NCBI GenBank assembly: GCA_012520945.1
Contig: JAAYNH010000010.1
Span: 57,752-121,751, forward strand
Length of the DNA: 64,000 nt
Source of the DNA: Treponema sp.
Lineage (GTDB): Bacteria > Spirochaetota > Spirochaetia > Treponematales > Treponemataceae
Direction: 5' to 3'
The notes beneath the pieces are model-generated. The model saw nothing but the letters and a program-made list of their open reading frames with translations. It had not been told where the DNA came from and made no database searches. Position 1 is the stretch's first letter. Every line of letters starts with the position of its first letter. The position numbers and the translations under genes were made by a program. Positions 52,221 to 59,300 of the stretch are shown one piece after another.

Positions 52221-53245
52221 CTAATATAAAAACTAAATTTTTTTTGAATCGTAAAATTTATCTTACGATAATTTTTTTTATAATCTTGATTATTTCATTT
52301 ATTTTATCTTTAATATTAGGTGCTGAAAATTTATCAATTCAAAAAATTTATAATAATGATATTTTGAAAAATATATTGTTAGTTTTTCGTCTTCCTCGTT
52401 CTTTTTTAGTTTTAATTTCCGGTGCTTTACTTGCTGGAAGTGGTACGGTGTTTCAAGGATATTTTAGAAATTCATTAGCAGATTCAGGAATAATTGGTGT
52501 TTCAAGCGGTGCAACACTAGGAGCAGTTTTGTCGAGTTTCTTGCCGATTACATTTTTTTCTTTTTTAAATTTTCTTATTAGTCCAATTGTTTTGTTTGCT
52601 TTTTTGGGTGCAGTTGGTAGTGCTTTTTTAATTTATTTAATTTCAAAAATAACAAATAATTCTTTCCAACAAAATTCTTCCGTAAATTTATTGCTTGCAG
52701 GAAGTGCATTAGGTTCTTTTTTTTCTGCATTAACTTCAGTTATAATTTTATCTAGAGATAGAGAATTACATAAAATGTATGTTTGGACTCTTGGAAGTTT
52801 TAATGGCAAAACATTTGATGATTTGTTTTTTATTTTAGTTCCATCAGTTTTTGCAGTTTACTTGTTGTTTTTATGCACAAAAAAATTAGATTTAATTTCA
52901 TCAGGAGAAAAAACTGCAACAAGTCTTGGGCTTGATGTAAAAAAATTTCGATTTTTAGTTTTATTTTCAGGAAGTTTAGCAGCAAGTTGTGCTGTATGTT
53001 CCGGAGGTACAATTGGTTTTGTCGGTTTGGTAGCTCCTCATATTGTTCGTAATGTTGTCTCTCCAAATCATAAAACACTTTTACCGCTTTCTATGTTAAT
53101 TGGTTCATCTTTACTTTTAATTTCCGATACTATTGCAAGAACAATAATTGCTCCTGCGGAAATTCCCGTTGGTGTAATTACATCGCTAATTGGTGCACCC
53201 TTTTTCATTTATATAATTTTTTCAAGCAAAGGAAAAATACAATGA
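52217..53245 (+). CDS. btuC: FecCD/BtuC-family ABC permease
   Basis: 342 residues, about ten transmembrane helices. Typical FecCD markers: FRLPRSFLVLISGALLAGSG, then QGYFRNSLADSGIIGVSSGA, and near the end FVGLVAPHIVRN. Functions as a homodimer through which B12 (or a chelate) passes. It overlaps both btuF and btuD by 4 nt (ATGA), a fully coupled transport operon. Confidence 0.88.
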   Translation: MTNIKTKFFLNRKIYLTIIFFIILIISFILSLILGAENLSIQKIYNNDILKNILLVFRLPRSFLVLISGALLAGSGTVFQGYFRNSLADSGIIGVSSGATLGAVLSSFLPITFFSFLNFLISPIVLFAFLGAVGSAFLIYLISKITNNSFQQNSSVNLLLAGSALGSFFSALTSVIILSRDRELHKMYVWTLGSFNGKTFDDLFFILVPSVFAVYLLFLCTKKLDLISSGEKTATSLGLDVKKFRFLVLFSGSLAASCAVCSGGTIGFVGLVAPHIVRNVVSPNHKTLLPLSMLIGSSLLLISDTIARTIIAPAEIPVGVITSLIGAPFFIYIIFSSKGKIQ

Positions 53246-54072
53246 GTGAAATGAAAAATGATTTTTTGCAAATAAATAATTTAACTGTATATTACTCTAA
53301 TGCAAAATATAAATATATATTAAATAATATTAATTTTAAAATAAAAAAAGGTGAATTTATTTGTTTGTGTGGTCCGAATGGAAGCGGAAAGTCAACAATG
53401 ATTTCTACAATTGCAAAAAATTATTTTTCAAATTTATGTATAAAAAAAGAAAGTGATTTTTATTTTAATGATACAAAACTTACAAATATTAAACATAATA
53501 AGTTTGCAAAAATTGTCAGTTGCCTTGTGCAAAATGAAAACACAGTTTGGAATTATTCTGTAGAAGATTTTATTTTATCAGGAAGATTTGTTCATTCGAA
53601 CGGCTTTGCAAATTATTCTAAAGAAGATAAAATAATGGTTGATAATATTTTAAATGAACTTTCAATTACAGAATTAAAAGGAAAGACTGTACATAATTTG
53701 AGTGGTGGAGAATTTCAAAAAATTAGAATTGCTCGTACGCTTATTCAGGATACACCTATTGTTTTGTTAGATGAACCGGCTGCAAGTTTGGATTTTGCTT
53801 TTCGTTTTGAACTATTAAACATTTTAAGAAATTATGCAAAGAAAAAGAATAAAATTTTTTTATGTAGTATTCATGAATTAAATCTTGCAACAATTTTTGC
53901 AGATAAAATTATGCTTTTAGGCAATGGTAATTTTTATTTTGATAAAGCAGAAAAAATAATTAAACCGGAAATTTTACAACAAGTTTACAAAATAAATTTT
54001 GGAGTTTTTATGCATCCGGAATTTAATTGTTTGCAAGTATATCCGAAATTCTCTTTAAGCCGCGAAGTGTAA
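53242..54072 (+). CDS. btuD: ABC transporter ATPase, BtuD/FecE-like
   Basis: 276 residues. Walker A GPNGSGKSTMIS, Q-loop LVQNENTVW, signature NLSGGEFQKIRIA, Walker B VLLDEPAASLD, switch His in SIHELNLA. Energises the BtuC permease. Coupled to btuC (4-nt overlap). Its last 50 nt overlap the convergent coaX gene, and both C-termini look authentic. Confidence 0.88.
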   Translation: MSEMKNDFLQINNLTVYYSNAKYKYILNNINFKIKKGEFICLCGPNGSGKSTMISTIAKNYFSNLCIKKESDFYFNDTKLTNIKHNKFAKIVSCLVQNENTVWNYSVEDFILSGRFVHSNGFANYSKEDKIMVDNILNELSITELKGKTVHNLSGGEFQKIRIARTLIQDTPIVLLDEPAASLDFAFRFELLNILRNYAKKKNKIFLCSIHELNLATIFADKIMLLGNGNFYFDKAEKIIKPEILQQVYKINFGVFMHPEFNCLQVYPKFSLSREV

Positions 54073-54820
54073 GTTGTTTATCTACTTCTTGAAGAACATC
54101 GGTGATAGGTTTAAGTACACTATTTAAGCCACCGGTTGCAACAACTTTAATTTCTGTTTTTGAACAATTTGTTATCTTTATTAAATCATTTTTAATTTGT
54201 TCAATTAATGATTCAACTAATCCTTTGTAACCTAAAACAATTCCGGCTTGAATTGCGTGTGTTGTATTTTTTCCTAATGCATTTTGTGGTGCAATGAGCG
54301 GAACGGAAGGAAGTTGTGCAGTATTACTAAATAATGAATTTACTGCTGTTCCAAGCCCTGGAGTAATTGCAACGCCTTGAATATTGCCCTTTCCGTCAAT
54401 TGCTGTAAAAGTTAAAGCGGTACCAAAGTCAACAACTATTACTGGTTTTTTCCAGCGACAAAATGCTTCAACGGAATTGCAAACTAAGTCCGTACCAATT
54501 TCGTGATATGCAGTTGCAGGAATTGTGATTGGTAATTTATCATAAATATCTGTGCTAACAATGACAGGTTTTTTACCAATCATTTTTTCGGTTAATCGAA
54601 TAAAAGGTCCTAAAAGTGCAGGAACGACAGTAGATAAAACTGCATTTTTTATTGATGCAACAGTAACACCGTGATCTCTAAAAAGAGAAGTTAATATGGA
54701 AGAGTATTCATCGGCAGTGCGTTTTGAGTCAGTATGAATTCTCCATTCGTGAATAATTTCATCTTTATGAAAAAGTGAGGCAACTATACTTGTGTTGCCA
54801 ATATCTATTGCTAATAACAT
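54023..54820 (-). CDS. coaX: Type III pantothenate kinase
   Basis: First step of CoA synthesis, the ASKHA-fold enzyme that is not feedback-inhibited by CoA. 265 residues. Phosphate-1 motif DIGNTSIV at the N-terminus, pantothenate motif region EIGTDLVCNSVEAF (usually GxDR; here Leu replaces Arg), phosphate-2 VVDFGTALTF, then ITPGLGTAVNSLFSNTAQLP and ATGG near the end. The end, LTLRGLKRI, is normal for CoaX, so the overlap with btuD is not a misread stop. No Shine-Dalgarno; TATTAT lies 7 nt before the ATG. Divergent from hisS. Confidence 0.92.
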   Translation of the reverse strand: MLLAIDIGNTSIVASLFHKDEIIHEWRIHTDSKRTADEYSSILTSLFRDHGVTVASIKNAVLSTVVPALLGPFIRLTEKMIGKKPVIVSTDIYDKLPITIPATAYHEIGTDLVCNSVEAFCRWKKPVIVVDFGTALTFTAIDGKGNIQGVAITPGLGTAVNSLFSNTAQLPSVPLIAPQNALGKNTTHAIQAGIVLGYKGLVESLIEQIKNDLIKITNCSKTEIKVVATGGLNSVLKPITDVLQEVDKQLTLRGLKRISDILANN

Positions 54821-54827
54821 GAGATTA

Positions 54828-54856
54828 ATAATATCATATGTGTAGAATTTTTTCTA
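54828..54856 (-). promoter_or_regulatory. coaX promoter, predicting a leaderless mRNA
   Basis: Minus strand: TAGAAA (54856-54851, 4/6), 17 bp, TATTAT (54833-54828), then 7 nt to the ATG at 54820. Interleaved with the hisS promoter in a 57-bp gap. Confidence 0.5.
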
Positions 54857-54871
54857 TATTTTTAGTAAAAT
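54843..54871 (+). promoter_or_regulatory. hisS promoter, predicting a leaderless mRNA
   Basis: TAAAAT (54866-54871), then exactly 6 nt to the ATG at 54878. The -35 at 17 bp is TAGAAT (54843-54848), a weak 3/6 match. No Shine-Dalgarno. Confidence 0.45.
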
Positions 54872-54877
54872 TATTTT

Positions 54878-56227
54878 ATGGAAATTATACAACCTAAAGT
54901 TTTAAAAGGCTTTCGTGATTTTTTACCTGAAAGTGAAATTCATCGTTCATTATTGATTGAAAAATTAACAACAGCATTTCGTAGTTATGGATTCGTTCCA
55001 ATTGATACACCTGTTCTTGAGTATTCTGAAATACTTCTTCGTAAAAGTGATGGTGAAACTGAAAAACAAGTTTTTCGTTTTGAAGATAATGGCAAGCGCG
55101 ATGTTGCTATGCGTTTTGACTTAACTGTTCCTTTTGCTCGTTTTATTGCTTTGCATAAAGAAGAATTATATTTTCCATTTAAGAGATATCACATAGCAAA
55201 AGTTTGGCGTGGTGAAAAACCCCAAGCCGGTCGTTATAGAGAATTTGTACAATGTGATTTTGATATGGTTGGTTCCGATAGTGCCTCCAGTGATTATGAA
55301 ATTTTAAGTTTAATGAAAACAGCACTTGAAACAATTGGTGTAAAAAATTTTACTATTCGTATAAATCATCGTGGTATATTTAATGCATTTTTGGCTAAAC
55401 TCGGTGTATCGGATAAAAGCGAAGATATATTACGTATTGTTGATAAATTGGCAAAAATCGGTGAAGATGAAGTAAAAAATCAACTGAAGGATTTTTGTAC
55501 AGGAGGGGAAAAACCTTCCGACAAAATAGCTGAAGAAATTTTAACTTTTATTGCAGGAAGTGATTCATTTGAAAATACTTTAGACTTAATGAAAAAATTG
55601 ACTGGTGCAAATGAAGAAGCTCAAGAAAACAGTGCTGAAAAAAAAGCATTTGATTCAATTATTCGTCTTAAAGAAATTCGTGCTATGATGGAGGCAAGTG
55701 GCATTCAAAATACTTTTGTTCTTGATCCATCAATTACTCGCGGTCTTGATTATTATACAGGTTTAGTTTATGAAACATTTTTAAATGATTTGCCATCCAT
55801 TGGTTCTGTTTGTTCCGGAGGTCGCTACGATAATCTAGCAGGACTATATATGAAAGATAAAATTTCAGGCGTTGGCTCTTCAATAGGATTGGACAGGCTT
55901 ATTGCTGCTTTGGAGCAACTTGGAATGATAGATGAAAAAGGTAGTTTCCTTGATGTAGAAATTTTTTGCTTAGATTCAGATTTAACAATTCATTATCAAA
56001 GTGTTGCTTCAAAATTACGTAATGCAGGTGTTGCTGTTGAAGTTTTTCCTGAAGTAAAAAAAATGAATCAACAGTATAGTGTTACGGAAAAAAAAGCAGT
56101 TAAATGGGGAATTTTAATTAAAGTAGAAGATGCAGAAAATAATGTACTTACTCTGAAAAACTTAAAAACGCGTGAGCAGTTTGAAAAAATTTCAATCGAA
56201 CAGGCAATAAAAATAATTAAAAATTAA
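54878..56227 (+). CDS. hisS: Histidyl-tRNA synthetase
   Basis: Class II synthetase, 449 residues. Motif 1 region GFRDFLPE, motif 2 WRGEKPQAGRYREFVQCDFD, the histidine-specific GLDYYTGLVYE (HisA motif type), and motif 3 region GVGSSIGLDRL. A C-terminal anticodon-binding domain follows (about 360-449). An acidic insertion with EEAQENSAEKK (about 245) is typical of longer HisRS forms. It converges on the SH3-like lipoprotein with 5 nt between stops. Confidence 0.96.
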   Translation: MEIIQPKVLKGFRDFLPESEIHRSLLIEKLTTAFRSYGFVPIDTPVLEYSEILLRKSDGETEKQVFRFEDNGKRDVAMRFDLTVPFARFIALHKEELYFPFKRYHIAKVWRGEKPQAGRYREFVQCDFDMVGSDSASSDYEILSLMKTALETIGVKNFTIRINHRGIFNAFLAKLGVSDKSEDILRIVDKLAKIGEDEVKNQLKDFCTGGEKPSDKIAEEILTFIAGSDSFENTLDLMKKLTGANEEAQENSAEKKAFDSIIRLKEIRAMMEASGIQNTFVLDPSITRGLDYYTGLVYETFLNDLPSIGSVCSGGRYDNLAGLYMKDKISGVGSSIGLDRLIAALEQLGMIDEKGSFLDVEIFCLDSDLTIHYQSVASKLRNAGVAVEVFPEVKKMNQQYSVTEKKAVKWGILIKVEDAENNVLTLKNLKTREQFEKISIEQAIKIIKN

Positions 56228-56232
56228 AAAAA

Positions 56233-56589
56233 TTATTTATTGCTGAAAAATTCCGCTTGTAGTTTATTTGAAAAAATTCGAATTGATTTTTCCGGTAACC
56301 AACCATTTTCAAGTTTATACCATATGTCGTTTTTGTTTTTTTCAGTTGAAACAATTTTATTTCCTTTAATTTGAAAAATATCACCTTTGCGTGCATGTGA
56401 AATAATTGTGCCGGAATTTCCCGCATCTGCTTTGAGTGCGACATATGAATCTGTAACTACTGCCCATTTTTCAATACTTGAAATTTGTTCGGCTTGAGAA
56501 ATGTCAATTTCCTTATTTTTGTCTTTAAAAAAACAACCGGAAAAAAACAATGGAATAATTAATATAAGGAAAAAAAAATTAAGTTTCAT
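56233..56589 (-). CDS. Small lipoprotein with SH3-like domain
   Basis: 118 residues. Lipoprotein signal (MKLNFFFLILIIPLFF, Cys in SGC at about 19). Residues about 42-105 look like a bacterial SH3 domain (WAVVTDSYVALKADAGNSG, then ISHARKGDIFQIKG, then IWYKLENGWLPEKSIRIF). Such domains bind peptidoglycan peptides or mediate envelope contacts. It starts 2 nt after mutT, in a minus-strand run of five genes (59199 to 56233). Confidence 0.75.
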   Translation of the reverse strand: MKLNFFFLILIIPLFFSGCFFKDKNKEIDISQAEQISSIEKWAVVTDSYVALKADAGNSGTIISHARKGDIFQIKGNKIVSTEKNKNDIWYKLENGWLPEKSIRIFSNKLQAEFFSNK

Positions 56590-56591
56590 AT

Positions 56592-56990
56592 TTATCCTTC
56601 GAAATATTTTTTTACGCTGTCATAAATTTTCATATCGGAATCTACAAAGCATAACTTGGGTATTTCATCAAAAGTAACCCATTTTATCTCACTATGTTCT
56701 GTTAAAATAAAATCATTAGAATTATCTTTTATAAAAACCTCAAAAGCATGCAAACCAATTTTTTTATCGTTGTGGTAAAAAAAACTTTCAGTAATGTGTT
56801 TTCCAATTTTAACTTCTACGCCAAACTCTTCCAAAAATTCTCGTTTCAAAGTTATTGTAAAGTCTTCACTGTTTTCTACTTTACCGCCGGGAAATTCCCA
56901 CCGATTACCCATTTGCCCAACAGGTAATCGATGTGCAATTAAGACTTTACCGTTTTTATATACAATACCGGCGACAGAATTTTTGTCCAT
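56592..56990 (-). CDS. Nudix hydrolase, MutT-like
   Basis: 132 residues from the ATG at 56990, which overlaps the upstream stop (TAATG). A perfect Nudix box is seen: GKVENSE, then seven residues, then REFLEEFGV (G-x5-E-x7-REUxEExGU). Together with AHRLPVGQMGNRWEFPGG near the start, it resembles MutT/8-oxo-dGTPases and related (deoxy)CTP pyrophosphatases, which clean oxidised nucleotides. The exact substrate is not decidable. A start further upstream (57044) would lie inside the membrane-protein gene and is rejected. Confidence 0.88.
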   Translation of the reverse strand: MDKNSVAGIVYKNGKVLIAHRLPVGQMGNRWEFPGGKVENSEDFTITLKREFLEEFGVEVKIGKHITESFFYHNDKKIGLHAFEVFIKDNSNDFILTEHSEIKWVTFDEIPKLCFVDSDMKIYDSVKKYFEG

Positions 56991-57391
56991 TAAATTAAAA
57001 TCACCTTTGGAAATAAAAAATGTAAAATTGAAATGATAATACAAGCGATGCCTAAATATTTTTTTCCTTTAATAAATAATTTTTCTAAAAACTGTCCCGG
57101 TACAATTTCAACGGAAGTATTTTCAACAAAATATGAAAACATTAGTGCGGCTCCACCAACTATACCTGCAAGGGAAGGAAATAAGTCGCCAATGACATAA
57201 ATATCGCCGGGAATTACATTAAGAAGTTTTAAAATTCCCGTTAAAATAGCTAATACACTCACAATGATTTTTATGACACTGTCTTTTTTTTCTATAACTT
57301 TTTTTTCGTCTTCTTTTATTAGACTATCTCTTATGAGAATTAATCCGACAAAAAAATTTAGCGCAATGGAAAGAAAATAAATTTGCATCAT
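56990..57391 (-). CDS. Small multi-pass membrane protein of unknown function
   Basis: 133 residues with four probable membrane helices (about 3-20, 42-62, 70-90, 113-131). A short acidic/basic loop follows the first helix (IKEDEKKVIEKKD). No family recognised. GGAGG lies 8 nt before the ATG. It is coupled to the Nudix gene by TAATG and lies 16 nt after the 57408 gene. Confidence 0.6.
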   Translation of the reverse strand: MMQIYFLSIALNFFVGLILIRDSLIKEDEKKVIEKKDSVIKIIVSVLAILTGILKLLNVIPGDIYVIGDLFPSLAGIVGGAALMFSYFVENTSVEIVPGQFLEKLFIKGKKYLGIACIIISILHFLFPKVILI

Positions 57392-57407
57392 TGTTTTACC
57401 TCCGAAA

Positions 57408-57959
57408 TTATTTTTTTAAAACAGAACATTTTGCAGTTTTTGTTTGTCCGCTTAAAGTAACTGTAGCTTCACTATATATTATATCATAGTCTGTAAATGT
57501 TGTGCGAAAAAAATTTTCTTTTAAATCAAATTTTATTTTTTGTTCTTTTGTATTAATAATATTGAAATCTTTATCTAAAACATTTATAACAACATTTGCA
57601 TCGATAGGATTTTCATTTTTGTTTTCGGTCTTTATGCTTATAAAAATCGTATCTTCAAAACTAAAAGCACTAAGTTCCACTTTTACATTTTCAAAAGTTA
57701 TGATATTTTCTTTTGAATTTATCATCATCATTAATATGGAAATTGCTAAAACAAAACAAAGAGTTGCAAAAATAAATCTAGAACTTTTAGTATGTACCAG
57801 TGCTTTAAAAAGTCCTTTTGGCGGTCCAATCCATTTTCCACTGTAATAATCTTGTACTTCTTTTGGAGCATTTTTTAATCTTTCGCTTCTGTCATAATAA
57901 AAAGTGATGTTTTCAATATTGTCTTTTTCATCAGGATAAATTATATCAGGTTTGTCCAT
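57408..57959 (-). CDS. Single-pass membrane protein of unknown function
   Basis: 183 residues. Cytoplasmic N-terminal 58 residues (YYDRSERLKNAPKEVQDYY), one membrane helix (about 62-80), and an extracytoplasmic beta-rich domain (about 85-183) of Ig-like strand pattern (VELSAFSFEDTIFISIKTEN, NVVINVLDKDF). No family recognised. GAAGGT precedes the ATG, 10 nt after the lipoprotein gene, so part of the same envelope operon. Confidence 0.65.
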   Translation of the reverse strand: MDKPDIIYPDEKDNIENITFYYDRSERLKNAPKEVQDYYSGKWIGPPKGLFKALVHTKSSRFIFATLCFVLAISILMMMINSKENIITFENVKVELSAFSFEDTIFISIKTENKNENPIDANVVINVLDKDFNIINTKEQKIKFDLKENFFRTTFTDYDIIYSEATVTLSGQTKTAKCSVLKK

Positions 57960-57969
57960 TTTTACCTTC

Positions 57970-59199
57970 TTATTTCAAAAGAGACTCAATTAAATTATCG
58001 GTACGCCACCACGAAACTTTTGCATTATCTTTTAATATTTGAATGGCACTTATAATGCCTTCATCAGATAAATTAAAATTATAATACTTTGTATTTTCAA
58101 AATCCATATTAATGCGTCGATTTAAAACACGTTGTCCGTTTAATTGAACAAGTTGAACTAAAAAACCATTTTCATCGGCAAGCATAAAAAATAGCCAACC
58201 GTTTTCTGAAACGCCAAAAAAATCATAAGGAATATTTTGTGTTGATTTTGAAAATCCTTCTGTAATTGTATATTCATGTGCCGGTATTAAAAGACTATCT
58301 GCATAAAATCCTTTTTCAATATCTAACGGATATAGATATGTAGCAACAAATTTTATTCCTGCAACTGCTTTTGTAGAAGTGTCAAATGTTCGGCGTTGAT
58401 AGTCAACTTTAATATAAAGTATTTGTTCTTTTCTGTCAGGTATAATTGTATCTAAAGAAATAAATAAATCTTCTGTGGGAATGTCTGCAAGTTTTGGTAA
58501 GTTTTCAATTTCAACCGGAATTGTATATTTTAAAAATCCTGCATCGGAAAACCAGTAGGCTATTTGTCCGTTTGTGCTTTGAGAAATAACTACTAATTCA
58601 TTGTTAAGTGTTGTATAAATTTCACGAATAAATGGAAACGGAGTGCCACCTGGACCCTCTTGGCCAAAATAGTCTATAAAATTACCATCTTCTGAAAATC
58701 TTAAGACAACTTGACGCAAAGCAAGTTTTGATTTTTCATCAAATTCTTGACGTTCAGGAGGCAGGGAATCTACAACGAACCAGTTTTTCTTTTTATCCGC
58801 ACAAATTTTTCCTAATTTATTAAACGGATATTTTAATATTTGCTGTGTTGAAGTTTGTATATTATTTTCTGTAAGAAAAATTTCGTTTCCGAGATTTGGT
58901 GTTGGGTTAGATTCTTCATTGTAATATATTCCAATAATATCGCCGTAGGAAGTAAATTGCATTACTTTTTTTGCTTCACCGTTCGCTATGAAAAAAAAAC
59001 CGTCTTGCATTGTAATATGTGTATTAATATTGCCTGAATTTTCTACAGGAAACATATTTAGTTCATTTTCAAAGCTACCATAATTTAATGTGAAAAGTTC
59101 TTGTTGTTTTAGATTTAAAAGACGTTCATTATTACAGCTAAAAAAAAATAATGAAAATACAAATAAAAAAGTAAAAAAATTATATTTTATAAACTTCAT
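57970..59199 (-). CDS. Spirochaete lipoprotein, propeller-like, unknown function
   Basis: 409 residues with a lipoprotein signal (MKFIKYNFFTFLFVFSLFF, Cys in FSCN). The mature protein has repeated segments such as GFFFIANGEAKKVMQFTSYGDIIGIYY and LALRQVVLRFSEDGNFIDYFGQEGPGGTPFPFI, the pattern of NHL-type or six-bladed propellers. Similar lipoproteins occur across treponemes and Leptospira; function unknown. AAGGAT lies 7 nt before the ATG. First gene of the 59199-to-56233 minus-strand run, divergent from secA. Confidence 0.7.
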   Translation of the reverse strand: MKFIKYNFFTFLFVFSLFFFSCNNERLLNLKQQELFTLNYGSFENELNMFPVENSGNINTHITMQDGFFFIANGEAKKVMQFTSYGDIIGIYYNEESNPTPNLGNEIFLTENNIQTSTQQILKYPFNKLGKICADKKKNWFVVDSLPPERQEFDEKSKLALRQVVLRFSEDGNFIDYFGQEGPGGTPFPFIREIYTTLNNELVVISQSTNGQIAYWFSDAGFLKYTIPVEIENLPKLADIPTEDLFISLDTIIPDRKEQILYIKVDYQRRTFDTSTKAVAGIKFVATYLYPLDIEKGFYADSLLIPAHEYTITEGFSKSTQNIPYDFFGVSENGWLFFMLADENGFLVQLVQLNGQRVLNRRINMDFENTKYYNFNLSDEGIISAIQILKDNAKVSWWRTDNLIESLLK

Positions 59200-59265
59200 A
59201 AATTATCCTTTTTATAATTATTAAACAATCATACGGCGTTTTAAATATATTAGATAAAAATATAC

Positions 59266-59294
59266 TAGTCAATAACTAAAAAAAATAGTATCTT
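59266..59294 (+). promoter_or_regulatory. secA promoter, predicting a leaderless mRNA
   Basis: TAGTCA (59266-59271, 4/6), 17 bp, TATCTT (59289-59294, 4/6), then 6 nt to the ATG at 59301. No Shine-Dalgarno. Confidence 0.4.
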
Positions 59295-59300
59295 ATATAT

